A DNA stretch of 64,000 bases from Flaccisagitta enflata (GCA_965153355.1 OZ231127.1:558001-622000); one strand, 5' to 3'. Numbered from the stretch's first letter, positions 15,291 through 29,750 are shown. Notes: a model not told the origin generated them from the letters alone. Numbers and translations: made by a program.

Positions 15291-15878
15291 GTCGCAAAAG
15301 CGTTAGATGGTCAGCGGTACCCTTGCCCTGCCATAGTTGGTTGTGCTTGAAGTTAAGGGGGGAGCAGGGCAGCGACCCCCCAAAGGGGTCGATGACCTAT
15401 GCCAGGATTTAGGCCTCATTGCTGGGATTTATGCCTCGAGGAAGGGATTTGAGCCTCAAAGCTGGGATTTGGGCCTAAAAACTGAGATTTGGGCCTTGAG
15501 ACGGAGGGCGTGTTTCTAGTGAAGATGAAAAACGCGTTTGTTCTTGATGAACGAGTTTTCAGTGTGAACACATTTTTGTGAATTTCAACTGTCCCATGAG
15601 GGAGTGAGCAAAGTAAGTGAGCAAGCCTGTGACTGGAGCGAGCCCATGAACGGAGCAAGCCCGTCAATGGAGGGAGTAAGGGAAGTGAGCGTAGCGAAGT
15701 AGAGCGCTGGAGAGTGAGTGAGTGGAGTGAGCAGTGCGAGCGAATGGACATAGTGAGCGACCGAGTGGCCTGTTCAAGACGCGATTGTCTGTGACTAGAA
15801 ACCCGCCCTGAGATTTGACCCTTCTCCATGTGTGAAAGCATATGTCATCGACCCCTTTGGGGCCGCTGACCAAAAGGG
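15291..15878 (+). mobile_element. Type C minisatellite element, copy 2, itself carrying a TIR element
   Basis: It begins GTCGCAAAAGCGTTAGATGG and TCAGCGGTACCC, has the AAAGGGGTCGATGACCTATG cap, and a few ATTTGGGCCTTGAG-type units. Its array is interrupted by a GGGCG...CGCCC TIR element at 15506-15808. It ends at the inverted cap CATATGTCATCGACCCCTTT and GGGGCCGCTGACC. Confidence 0.75.
15506..15808. mobile_element. TIR element, family 2 (GGGCGTTTCTAGT), copy 1
   Basis: The ends are GGGCGTGTTTCTAGT and ACTAGAAACCCGCCC. The interior is a degenerate array of GCTCACTC/GAGTGAGC motifs and the phrase ACGCGTTTGTTC. Related copies: 29932-30146, a 3'-truncated copy from 32448, and an array-only fragment near 31085-31190. 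Confidence 0.75.
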
Positions 15879-16394
15879 GACCAACTGATCAACCGACCAA
15901 CCAACCAACCAACCGATCAACCAACTGACCAACCGACCAACCGACCGACCGACCAACCGACATAGCGGGGCGTACCACGCGACTAAAATGAAGCAGAAGA
16001 AGAAGAAGAATCGCTTCGAACAAGAAGAAGAAGAGGAAGAAGAAGAAGAAGAGGAAGAGGAAGAAGGAGAAGAATCGTTTCTTATCCTCAACTATATCGA
16101 TGACGATGATTTCATTGATTCCACCCATCGGTATCTTTAGGCGGCAAATCAACAGCTGGGCCGATAGGATCGGCACCCAATACGTGATCACATCAGGGTA
16201 TTTTTGTTGTTGCTCCTTATTGTTGCTCCTTATTGTTTAACACCCAACCAATGAGAAAAACATAGCTAAATACATGGCCTTTTGAATATCTACAAAAGAT
16301 CTTTCCAATGAGACCTTGTTGAATGTCCTTCCTTTATCCTTTTACAAAGACAATTATCAAAAAACCATAACAAAGTCAAGAATTTGGAATTCAT

Positions 16395-16780
16395 TCATCT
16401 ATTCATTCATTCATTTATTCATTAATTCATTTATTCATTCATTTATTCTTTTATTCATCCATTCATTCATTCATTCATTCATTCATTCATTCATTCATTC
16501 ATTCATTCATTCATTCATTCATTCATTCATTCATTCACTCAGTTGTTTTTCATTTATTCATTCATTCATCCATTCATTCATTCGTTCATTCATTCATTCA
16601 TTCGTTCACTCATTTAATCATTTAGTCATTCAATTATTATTTCAATCATTCATTCATTCATTAATTCATTCATTCATTCATTCATTCATTCATTCATTCA
16701 TTCATTCATTCATTCATTCATTCATTCATTCATTCATTCATTCATTAATTCATTCATTTTTTCCAATTCATTCATCTACT
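16395..16780. repeat. (ATTC)n tetranucleotide array
   Basis: About 380 bp of ATTC with scattered variants. The complementary (GAAT)n array occurs at 56693-57150. Confidence 0.97.
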
Positions 16781-16982
16781 TAATCAATAGCCTTGCACTC
16801 AATCGTTCATCCATACTTTGTGATTTGATGATTCATTCAATACTATGCAAATTTGAAAAAAAAGCACCTTGTTTTAAGTTGATAAAAAAGACAATGTTAT
16901 TTTGAAAATTTTTATAACATTTTTAATTCAAGACCGGTTTAAAAGTTACAGCCTGTTAAAGTAAACAACATTTTGAAAGGGG

Positions 16983-17885
16983 TGTATATAATTGAGTCGC
17001 TTTTGATTCCCCCCCCCCCCTGCCTTGGATTTTCTTCCTTGCAACATGTCGCGTCGCGTTTTTCAATCTATGTTTTTCTTCCCCATAAAGCTACAAAACA
17101 GTTTAGATAAGGTTTAAATAGATTTAAATTGTGTTATACTAGTTAGTTTTTATCATTTAGTACTGTCAAAAGTTATAATCTCCTCAAATTTTCTATTTTT
17201 CCCTTTTTTCCCTCTTGATTTTCTTCCCCATCTCCAGACCCTTTGATTTCCCTCCCCCCGTGGGGGGGGGGGGGGAACTCAGTAACCGTCATTCCGTTCG
17301 TCCGTTCGTCCATTCGTCCCCCCCAGGCCCTCTCAGGCCTGAAATCTACCCTCTTAGGCCTGAAATCTGCCCTCTCAGACCTTGAATCTGCCCTCTCAGG
17401 CCTGAAATCTGCACTCTCAGGCCTGAAATCTATCATCTTAGGCCTGAAATCTGCCCTCTCAGGTCTTTAATCTGCCCTCTCAGGCCTAAAATCTGCCCTC
17501 TCAGACCTGAAATCTGTCCTCTCAGGCCTGAAATCTGCCCTCACAGATTCAAGGCCTGAGCGGGCAGATTTAAGGCCTGAGAGGGCAGATTGTAGGCCTG
17601 AGTGGGCAGATTTCAGGCCTGAGAGGGCCTGAGGGGAACAGGCGGTCGGACGGACGGACGGAATGACGAACGAAAGTCCCCCTGTGTTCCACAGGACTTC
17701 GTCCCCTTCGGGGCCGCTGCCCTGCTTCCTCTCACTCCATCTCACAATCATGCAAAGCAGGGCAACGGGTATCGCTGACCACATATTGCCCTTGGGCGAC
17801 CTGTTCCCTCTTGATTTTCTTCCCCATCTCCAGACCCTTTGATTTCCCTCTCCCCGTGGGGGGGGGGGGAACTCAGTAATATACA
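16983..17885. mobile_element. TIR element family 1, copy 2, split by a minisatellite element
   Basis: The left TIR TGTATATAATTGAGT (16983-16997) and right TIR ACTCAGTAATATACA (17871-17885) bound a copy whose terminal 78 bp (TTCCCTCTTGATTTTCTTCC to ACTCAGTAA) is present twice, at 17208-17285 and 17804-17879. The duplication brackets the insertion at 17286-17803. The run of C then GTG then a run of G occurs in both copies. Confidence 0.8.
17286..17803. mobile_element. Minisatellite element (type D) with orientation flip
   Basis: Units of CTCTCAGGCCTGAAATCTGC run forward from about 17325 to 17550. They then continue as the reverse complement (GGGCAGATTTAAGGCCTGAG) to about 17635. Tetranucleotide ends (GTTCGTCCATTCGTCC and GGACGGACGGAATGACG) are inverted relative to each other. 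The outer cap reads GTCCCCTTCGGGGCCGCTGC, then GGGCAACGGGTATCGCTGAC and CTTGGGCGACC. Confidence 0.75.
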
Positions 17886-18057
17886 GGTCTGCATTTTGTT
17901 AAAATAACTCTTGTTTCACAAAATTTTCGATTGGTTTGTTAGTAGCGATGATGCTGTGGCTCGGGTGGAGGTAATGTTTCTGGGGCCCGAACTTCATCAA
18001 CAGTTATTTTCCTAGCGACCATTATTGCAGGGCTTAGAAACAATGGGGAAGTTGTGG

Positions 18058-18362
<305 letters not shown>

Positions 18363-19190
18363 AACTACAACAACGTTCTTGCAACTGGAACTTTATCATT
18401 GGTATTCTCGTAGATTGCAGCTTGAAGCCTAAATTTCAGCTTCATGGCACAGCTCAGATTCCTGTCTCGAGAATAAAACCCAAGTCTAGAGGCTTAATCT
18501 CTAGCTTCCAGGTTCAAATCCCAGCCTTTATACAATTGTACTCTGCAGTAACTGATGTCAAGGGATCAATAAGTTTTATCAATGATGGGCGATTTTCTTT
18601 ATTGCCAGTAAAAAAATTGAAAGGAAATGACTTGAAGGGACTAAAGTTTGCTATCCGTCATAGAAAGATTTCCATTACTCCTGGATCTTTTTTAGCGAGG
18701 TGTAACTGCACTAACTTAGGAGCCAAGGGTACCCCTAACCATTGAACTCTTGTGCGATTATTTATTCTCCATCAATCCAAGATGCAAGCCTTAGTTGCCC
18801 TTATCCTAGCCTCTGAGAACTAGCGCTCTGGATTTCGAAACCCAGATCCAGAAATGTTTCATGGAAAAAATAGACGTGGTGCGTCAGTGAGGGTTCATAA
18901 GGCCCTATTTCATTTATTTCAGTTTGGGTATAGTGAGGGATATTGTTCCACTTGTCATACAGGTCCTTGCCTCTTAGACCCATATCCTGGCCTCTGAAAC
19001 CCAGGTCTTGATCTTCCACCCATCTGTCTATTTGTCTGTCTCCTTAAACCTGACTGTTGTACCTTGACTAAGGCTCCTTCCTAAAACACGCAAATGACGA
19101 AGGGAGTTGTCCGATTGGGCTTACTCATCTCATTCTCTGTCTTTTGGTTCTTCTTGTATTATTTGCCATTATCACCATATATTTCCTATT
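18363..19190. other. Region without recognisable gene
   Basis: A few degenerate type C minisatellite units (GCTTGAAGCC, TCAAATCCCAGCC) lie near 18415-18530, and GAACCCAGATCC-like phrases near 18835-19010. No supported ORF. Confidence 0.5.
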
Positions 19191-19194
19191 TCAT

Positions 19195-19690
19195 TTTTGG
19201 ACTCTACACCCCACTTTGTCCGCACGTCCATCCGTCCATCCATTCATCTGTCAGTCATCTTATACTTTTTTTATGATTTATATTCTTTAGCCTTACTGCT
19301 CCTGCCCAAATGGTCTAGTAACCCCAAATATGAACCCTGTCTATCCACATATGACTGGCGTAGCCGTGTATCCGGCCTTATTGTTTGGTTATTTCAGTTT
19401 GTTTTTAGTCGCGTGCTACGCGACTCTACAAGCCACTTTTTGGTCGGTCCATCCGCCCGTCCGTCCGTCCGTCGGTTGGTCCGCCACAAAACTCTTTGAA
19501 GGGTTTGACGCACACGACTTTGGTCTAATGACCTTGTTCTATCAAGGGCAGACAAATAGAGAGACAAAAAAAGTGACACTGCAATCAACAAGGTCGGATA
19601 CACGGCCAATAAGTAGTTGCTTGCGGATTGGCAGAGGCAGTGATGCGGATGTATGGGGGCTGCATTGTGGGAGGGCAGGGGCTTTAACTA
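19195..19690. mobile_element. Three GTCGCG-family fragments
   Basis: A plus-strand subtype A body at 19195-19385 ends GCCGTGTATCCGGCCTTATT. A second plus-strand start at 19407-19500 has the hairpin AGTCGCGTGCTACGCGACT. An inverted body fragment (AACAAGGTCGGATACACGGC) lies at 19587-19640. Confidence 0.7.
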
Positions 19691-20119
19691 TCAGTTTCGA
19701 GTGATTCAAAATTTCATGTTACGGATCTTCTATCCTTCCTACGCACACAGCCTAGCCAAGTCCTGGCTTATCAGTGATACAGGTTGTTGCCTCTAAGACC
19801 CAGATCCGGGCCTGAAGATCCAGGGCTTGGTCTCTTAGAACCAGATCCTGACTTATTTAATCGATGGACAAACAGATTCCCCTGTGTTCTCATATCGTGC
19901 CTTTGAGCTGCTTTTCATTTCAGCTGCATCATTGTGTCCATTTGTTGACCTGTCCGTCCATCTGTTGGTTTTTTTTTCTGTTTTTTTTTTTATTACGGAG
20001 AGGCTGATCAATCAACAAATGGACTGACCAAAAAAAAAATTGCTTGATTGTCTTATCCTGCAATCAAATCCGATGGTGCATGGACCGAACAATGTGAGCT
20101 ACCATACAATTTTTTCATT

Positions 20120-20940
<821 letters not shown>

Positions 20941-21059
20941 CAGTTAAAGAGGAGGACGTCGTAAGGAATCGTTAAAGGCCAAAAACGCGCAACAACACGG
21001 GCTTTACTCTCGTTTGGAAAAAAACGCCGTTGACAGCTGCAAAAACCGCAAAGACACTA

Positions 21060-21100
21060 TTCTTTCTTCTTCTTCTTCTTCTTCTTCTTCATCTTCTTCT

Positions 21101-21135
<35 letters not shown>

Positions 21136-21660
21136 ATCTTCTTCTTCTTCTCCTTCTTCTTCTTCCTCTTCATCTTCCTCTGCTTCTTCTTCTCATTCTT
21201 CTTCTCCTTTTTCTTTTTCTTCGTCTTCTTGTTCTGTTTCCCTTTCTTTTTCTTGTTCTGTTTTTTTTTCTTTTTCTTCTTCTTTTTCTTATTTTCCTTC
21301 TTCTTCCTTTGTTTCTTCCATATCTTTCTCTTCTTCTTCTCCCTCTTCTTGTTATCCCTCTTCTGCTTCTTCTTCTTCTTCTTCTTCTTCTTCTTCTTCT
21401 TCTTCTTCTTCTTCTTCTTCTTCTTCTTCTTCTTCTTCTTCTTCTTCTTCTTCTTCTTCTTCTTCTTCTTCTTCTTCTTCTTCTATCTCTTCTTCTTCTT
21501 CTTCTTCTTCTTCTTCTTCTTCTTCTTCTTCTTCTTCTTCTTCTTCTTCTTCTTCTTCTTCTTCTTCTTCTTCTTCTTCTTCTTCTTCTTCTTCTTCTTC
21601 TTCTTCTTCTTCTATCTCTTCTTCTTCTTCTTCTTCTTCTTCTTCTTCTTCTTCTCGTTC
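21060..21660. repeat. (CTT)n trinucleotide array
   Basis: Degenerate at the 5' side (to about 21360) and then near-pure CTT with two ATC interruptions. Poly-Ser, poly-Leu and poly-Phe frames are artefacts. Confidence 0.97.
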
Positions 21661-23086
<1,426 letters not shown>

Positions 23087-23508
23087 GTCGCAAAAGCGTT
23101 AGATGGTCAGCGGTACCCATTGCCCCTATGTGAGTGTATGAGGGTGTGAGATGGTGAGAGGGGCAGCGGCCCCAAAGGAGCCGATGACCTATGTTGTTTT
23201 TATTTGAGCCTGGAGGCTGGAAACGGGGCCTTGAAGCTGAGATTTGAGCTTAGAGGCAGGGATTTGAGCCTATTGGATGAGATTTGAGCCTCAAGACTGG
23301 GATTTGAGCCTCAAGGTTGGAATTGGAGCCTCAAGGCTGGGATTTGGGCCTTGAGGCTGGAATTTGGGCCTTGAGGCTGGGATTTGGGTCTTGAGGCTGA
23401 AAGCGGGGGGGGGGGGGTTACAAAGGAGAAGGAGAAGGAGGAGAAGAAGGAGGAGAAATTTGCCCTGTGTGAAAGCATAGGTCATCGGCCCCTTCGGGGC
23501 CGCTGCCC
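23087..23508 (+). mobile_element. Type C minisatellite element, copy 3
   Basis: It begins GTCGCAAAAGCGTTAGATGG and TCAGCGGTACCC, has the cap GGCCCCAAAGGAGCCGATGA, about nine units of GGGATTTGAGCCTCAAGGCT, and the inverted cap GGTCATCGGCCCCTTCGGGG then CCGCTGCCC. It is intact and not nested. Confidence 0.8.
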
Positions 23509-23904
23509 AAAAAGGAAAAGGAGAAAAGGAACATATGTAACGGTCGGAGGGAAGCTAAGTTTATTAACACTCCACTATACCGGAGTAATGGAAATCCGCC
23601 TAACACCTGTCTACTAATTATTGAGATGGTAGTGCTACAACGGTGTCATCCACATCATTCACCATATTTAGCCACAATATGGTTGCTTGTGTTCAACTTA
23701 ACTCCTCACCGCTAACCAGCAACGCCTAGATATCAATTTTTCATGACTTTCATATGAATTTTGAGAGCATTAAGCTTAGAGGAATCATGTCCATGAGCAA
23801 ATTAAAGACCTTTTTATTGTATAGGCTTTTTAGTTGTGAAATCCGCTTATGACTATCTATCATCTAAAACTTTTTATAGATTTGCTTTGTTTGGCTTTCG
23901 TGCT

Positions 23905-24117
23905 ACCAGACTCTACACCCCGCTTTATTGGTTCGTCCGTTGGTCCGTCTGTCCATCCGTCGCGTTGGTCCGTCCATACATCCGTCCGTGCGGCACACTT
24001 TACTTTTTATCATACTTCAAGTTATTTTTGGTCATTCTAAGTCATTTCAAGTCATTCTAAGTCATTCTAAGTCATTTTAAGTCACATCAAGTTATATCAA
24101 GTTACATAAAGTCACTT
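23905..24117 (+). mobile_element. GTCGCG-family element, subtype B (5' part)
   Basis: GACTCTACACCCCGCTTTAT, a GTCCGT tract, GGCACACTTTACTTTTT and an AAGTCATTCT array. It is cut at 24118 by a MITE. The array resumes after it within the palindrome described below and ends at CCCGCACGTG near 24560. Confidence 0.65.
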
Positions 24118-24456
24118 ACCGTATTTTTCTAAAAAGCGCCCCGGGCGCTTCTGAAATTGAAATAAAACTTGGCTTTTTATCCCTCTTATTAGCGCCCCCT
24201 TTATATTATAGATAAACTGTCATTCAGTCTCTGTTTTTCATGAAAGGCTACAAAAATGCTAAATTTAACTCAAAATGGAGATATTCCTTACATTTATCTG
24301 TTTGAAAGTGTTTGAAACTGGCTCATTGTGTTGTTTTATATCATCATTTTACTCAATATTTCTGTTCAAATCTCTTCTGAAAAGTATAACACTAAGGAAA
24401 AAAAGAGGGGGGGGGCGCTTTTTGGAGAGGGGGCGCTTTTTAGCAAAAAATACGGT
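24118..24456. mobile_element. MITE with ACCGTATTTTT...AAGCGCCC inverted ends
   Basis: The left end ACCGTATTTTTCTAAAAAGC, GCCCC is mirrored by GGGGGCGCTTTTTAG, AAAAAATACGGT at the right end. The 339-bp interior has no ORF. Ends of this type (AAGCGCCCC) resemble hAT-like MITEs known from other animal genomes; I am recalling this, not checking it. Confidence 0.7.
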
Positions 24457-25092
24457 ATGTCAATTAGGTCAATGTAGTCGTTAAAGTCATTTAAAGTCTT
24501 TTTAAGTCATTCAAAGTCATCTTGAGTCATTTAAAGTCATCTTATCAAAGTATCCCGCACGTGTTTTGGTAATTTTGCAGTAAGTTTCATAACAAACGTT
24601 TTCACAGATTTTGATACTGATTTTGTCCAAAGCAATCCAGGTGAAATTAACTTAATATCAAAATACCATGTACAAACATGAGCAATTTGACATACAAGAG
24701 CGTTCTATCTACATTTCTTTCCTTCCTTCTCTCCTTTCTCCCTTCCTTCCATCCTTCCTTCCATTTTCACTTCCTTCCATTCTTTCATCCGTCCTCCCTC
24801 CCATCCATTCATCCTTCCATCCTTCCCTCCTTAAGTTAATTTCACCTGGATTGCTTTGGACAAAATCAGTATCAAAATCTGTAAAAACGTTTGTTATGAA
24901 ACTTACTGCAAAATTACCAAAACATGTGCGGGATACTTTGATAAGATGACTTTAAATGACTCAAGATGACTCTGAATGACTTAAAAAGACTTTAAATGAC
25001 TTAAACGACTACATTGACCTAACTGACATACCATATTTTTTTCTAAAAAGCGCCCCCTCTCCAAAAAGCGCCCCCCTCTTTTTTTTCTTAGT
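24391..25092. repeat. Large inverted repeat (about 265-bp arms)
   Basis: Left arm 24391-24655 and right arm 24831-25092 are near-identical reverse complements. They include the MITE end, an AAGTCATTTAA array, CCCGCAC(G/A)TGTTTTGG and AATCCAGGTGAAATTAACTT. The spacer (about 175 bp) holds a (CCTT)n tract. The right arm carries only the end of the MITE. Confidence 0.85.
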
Positions 25093-26100
25093 CATTAAGA
25101 AGCGAGATGAAAATGTTTCCAAGCTAACTCTAAAAAGAGGAAAAATTCGCATGTGGCTGACAGTTATTTGATCTTGGGACAAGATAGAATAGTAAACAGA
25201 GGTTATTACAGCTGCTCAAGTTCACCTATAACAGAGGAAATTCATTGGTCCCTTAATATCCGTTATTGCGGGGTTCAACTGCATGTAACTGTATAACGGG
25301 TGGTCTTTAAAAAAGTAGCTTTTAATTTTTTTCATAACACTTTTAAAATTTCTCCTAAGTAAAAAAATTTTTTTTAGCTACCTAGATATGATTGTCGCCT
25401 ACATGTTCCATTATGAACATTTTTCATAAAGATTAATATTTTCCATTTTATTTTCAAAAAACTGAATTGAATTATGGACCACCTAAAGAATTTTGCTTAA
25501 ATTTGACTAAAAATCAATGATTTTAACAAAATTTACTTTTGAATGAAGGTAGTTCAATAAAAGTGGGTCTTAGGAAAGTATAAAAAATAAAACTTCTTTA
25601 ATAAAAAACCTTATGCACACCAAAAACACTAATGATAATCAATTATCACTTTTGGTTATAAAAAAGCAATAATACTCAGGAAAAATCATTTTGGTTTATC
25701 ATACATTATTCATATTAAAATATTTCAATCATATATACAAATACAGAGATTCACTATTTCAAATATTCACATAATAAGCCGTTAAAAACAGTTTTCATTT
25801 TATTCAGATACAGAGCTACCTTTTTTATGTCCACCCGGTATAACTGTCCAACTCTATGTATCTAAAAAGACCCACTTTGGCAGCACCAAAAGATGAAAAA
25901 GAAAAAAGATTACTAATCTTAATTGGTGACGAATGCGGCATATTTCATTCTGATTGATTTTGAAAAAGAGACAAAAAGACAAAAGAATGAAAAAACGACA
26001 AAAAGACAAAAAGACAAAAAGCAGAGTTGATGAATTCTTCTTTTTGCGCGTGACATTTATGACAAATCGGGAAAAAGATCAACTCTTTGAGAAAGATGCC
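25093..26100. other. Unique sequence with a pogo-like transposon end
   Basis: At 25230-25288 the phrase ATTGGTCCCTTAATATCCG then TTATTGCGGGGTTCAACTG closely matches the terminal block at 47555-47612. Otherwise no gene or structure seen. Confidence 0.5.
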
Positions 26101-26102
26101 TA

Positions 26103-26640
<538 letters not shown>

Positions 26641-26934
26641 AAAAACAGGAAAAGAGAATAAGAGACAGACAAAGAGAGATGAAGTAAGAGACAGCGAGCT
26701 AGACAGACACAGGCGAACATGGAGACAGAAAGAAAGAGAAAGAGAGGGACGGAGACCGAGATAAGTGACTGAGAATGAGAGCTGTGACAATTTGCAACAA
26801 TTTACTACAAATCAAAGCAATTTGTCGTGCCTCTTCGCTTGGAGCTGCTTTTTCCGACCATTCGCATAAAAGTCATGCAGAATTTTCAATTGTCAAAAGT
26901 TGATTCAAGATATAGAGTTTCGCCATTTTAGGTC

Positions 26935-27062
26935 ACAAGAGAATTTGGGCAGGAGCAATGAAGTCAAGGAATGAAAAACAAAAGAGTTAATTTTGACCGA
27001 CGGAAAGACAGACGGGCAGATGGACAAAGCTGGTGTAAAGTCGCGTAGCTTGCGACTTAAAA
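26935..27062 (-). mobile_element. GTCGCG-family fragment
   Basis: TTTGGGCAGGAGCAATGA, a GACCGACGGAAAGACAGACG tract, then GTAAAGTCGCGTAGCTTGCG and ACTTAAAA (hairpin end). Confidence 0.7.
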
Positions 27063-27624
27063 GTCAAACACGTCATTGACTTTTTGCTGTGCAAAAAGAA
27101 AAGAAGTTTTTGAATGTTTAGCCATATTTGTTATTGATATAAAAAACTATGAGACAGTGTTTCTTGACTGTTGGGTGGTGGCTCCAAAGCAAAGGGGCCT
27201 ACACAGTTGTGCAATTTCCTCCTCTTAATCTGTTTCTCTCTCTCTCTCTCTAGTCTCTAGTCTTGCGCTCAAGCCCAGATCCAAGCTACGAGGCGAAAAT
27301 TCAGGTTCTACCTCAGTTTAATTTTCAGCTTTTTGGCCCACTGACTATTCTCCTAACTCTAAGAGCCCAATGAATACCCATGAGCTTAAGCATAGGTCAT
27401 TCAGGGTCGATGCTTCTTTATCCTATCTGTACATACATTAATCTTTATCATGAATTTCTTAAGTAGAAGAGATAAAATATTGTATGCTTATATACATGTG
27501 AATATGTGTTAAGAATTAAAAAAGTATTATATCGTCTTTTAGCACATTTTTGTCACGCTTACGTGCAATACCTACATTTTCATAGTCAATTGTTTATTTT
27601 ACAAAAGAAGACCTTTTTTCTACA

Positions 27625-28369
27625 TTCAATCTCATTTGACACGAAAGGAACAATTTATTGTGCTTAAACAATTTGCATTTTCAGTTTGATTTTTTTTTCT
27701 CATAAACGTATGACAATTTTTGTATCAAATTTTCATAGGAGTGGGTCTTGAAATTCAGCAGAAATCCATGTTTGAAGTTATGCAGTAAATGCAACAAAAA
27801 AAGGTGGTTTTCTCGCAAATTTTGACTTAAAATGCAAAAAATTCAATGTGTTTCAAACTTTAGATGCTTGATTAGAGTCAAGTGATAAATGCCAAGACCC
27901 CAATGCTAAAAATAGCCAGATTTTATCATAGTACAGTGAACAAATAATCAAATACTATCAAAATCTTTACAAAAATCTTACAAAAACTTAATCAAAGATT
28001 GTTTTTTCCAATAAAAAGAAAGTTGGTTGATCATGATAAAATTTCAAAAATATGTCTTTCTCAGATACAAAAAACTATATGAAATTATCTGCCATTCTAG
28101 ACCGATCTCAAATCTGTAGCTCAAAGCGTTAAGAAATGAGAGCAGTTTAATGATGCAAGGTCAGAACCACAAAGTCAAACTAAACCTCCCATCTCATTAT
28201 GACATCTTACACTTTAAAATGGGTTATCTCCTAAACTAATTGACCCGGTACCATGAAATTTGGACACAAAAAATGTCATATGTAGTTCTCTTAGGAGAAA
28301 AAAAATCAAATTGAAAAGTTGATTCGTTTTTGCACAGCATAGGTTCTTTTTGTGTCAAATGAGATTGAA
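27625..28369. mobile_element. Fold-back element with about 125-bp arms
   Basis: Left arm 27625-27747 starts TTCAATCTCATTTGACAC. Right arm 28242-28369 ends in the reverse complement. Similarity runs to GTGGGTC / GACCCGG inside. A third, solo arm occurs at 33048-33120. The 28236-28580 reading frame overlaps the right arm and is not a credible gene. Confidence 0.75.
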
Positions 28370-28594
28370 GACCCTGTATATCTGTTAAAATTTCATCCAT
28401 CTTTGAAGATGAAAAGCGATAAAATATAACAAAAGTGATGGATAGTAAAAGCAAATTGACACGGAAAAAATGACAAGCCAACAGACAGAGACTTATGAAC
28501 AGAAGCTGTGCGTAGCTTATAAGAGGGCGCAGAATCGGGAGATTCTGGTAAACGTTTGAAACATTTTTAGAGCATCCCATAAAGATGCTTAAGT

Positions 28595-29750
28595 TTCCGC
28601 ACAGCGGCCCCGAAGGGCTGATGTCCTAAAGAACACATGAAGATTTCTCTCCATATATCCCCCATTGAGACCCCAAACCAGCCCATCTAGTTCTATTTGG
28701 CCCTAACTAATTGCCGAGAGGCTCTACATCAGCCCTTTTTTGTCCCAAATCAGCTCTTTTTGAGTCTTAAACATGCCCTCTCATGTCTAAGATATACCCA
28801 TAAGACTTGAAATCAGCTATTTGGGCAGGCTTGAATCTGAAAGGGCAGAATTAAAGTATGAGAGGACAGGTTTCAGGCCTAAGATGGCAGATTTCAGGCC
28901 TGAGAGGGTAGATACAAGGCCTGAGAGGGCAGATCTCAGGCCTGAGAGGGCCGGGGGGGATGGACTGACGGACAAATGAACAAATGGACTGTTATCTACA
29001 GGACTTTGTTCCCATTGAGGCCGCTGCCCTGCTTCCTCTTATTGCGATTTACATCCATGCAAAGCCTGGCAACGGGTATCGCTGACCACATATTGCCCTT
29101 GGGCAACCTGTTCAGGCCTGAAATGTGACTTCTCAGACCCCAAATAAGCCTTCTCTAGTTGGGCAGCAGCCCCAAAGGCTTTCTCCTCCTTTTCCTCCTC
29201 CTTCTTCTTAGTGCCCCTTTCCCCCCAGCCTCAAGGCCCATATCTCAGCCTTTGGGGCCTATTCTGACCCAAATTTTGATGAATAGCCCAAATCCAAGCA
29301 ATATGGCCCAAATTTAAGTAAAAAGACGCAAATCTTGCCAGAAATCCCAATTCTGGCTTGAGGTCCATCATTTTGGCCCCTAAGACCTATATTGTGGCCT
29401 CTAATACCTAGATTCTGACCAGATTTGGGCCATTTTTCTTGGACTTGGACCATTATGCTTGGAATTGGGCCATTTTGCTTAGATTTGGGCCAAATTGCTG
29501 GGATTTGGGCTATTTGGCAAAATTTGGGTCAGAATAGGCCTCAAAGGAGAAGCAGCCCTGATGGGGCAGGGGGGGGACAAACAGATTGACGGCCGGACAA
29601 ACAGATGGACAGATTTTCCCTGTGTGCTACAGGAATATGTCCACCTTTGCTCCGTTGCCCTGCTCCCCCTCAACTTGGATCACATACTACTCAAGCAGTG
29701 CACTGGTACCGCTGACCACTCTCTGCCTTTGGGCTGCTATTGTTTACTAT
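28595..29750. mobile_element. Two type C/D minisatellite elements
   Basis: The first (about 28595-29115) has a CAGCGGCCCCGAAGGG cap, GAGAGGGCAGATTTCAGGCC units and the outer block GGCAACGGGTATCGCTGACC. The second (about 29160-29750) is an array of ATTTGGGCCA/TGGCCCAAAT units lying inside a perfect 23-bp inverted repeat (GGCCTATTCTGACCC... at 29256-29278 and 29518-29540), then GGTACCGCTGACC at about 29705. Confidence 0.65.

Larger units (their letters stand above)
15164..15990 (-). mobile_element. GTCGCG-family element split by a nested type C element
   Basis: The AACAAGGCTAGATACACG end and GGGCAGGAGCAG body lie at 15164-15290. The GACCAACC tract and the hairpin end (GTACCACGCGACTAAAA) lie at about 15879-15990. 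They are separated by the type C insertion at 15291-15878. Confidence 0.75.

Noticed and set aside
15416-15841. 141-codon minus-strand ORF resembling a Ser/Leu-rich protein
   Set aside because: It spans the junctions of nested repeats and the GCTCACTC array.
28236-28580. 114-codon minus-strand ORF
   Set aside because: It overlaps a fold-back arm and has no motif; the arm is repeated elsewhere without the frame.
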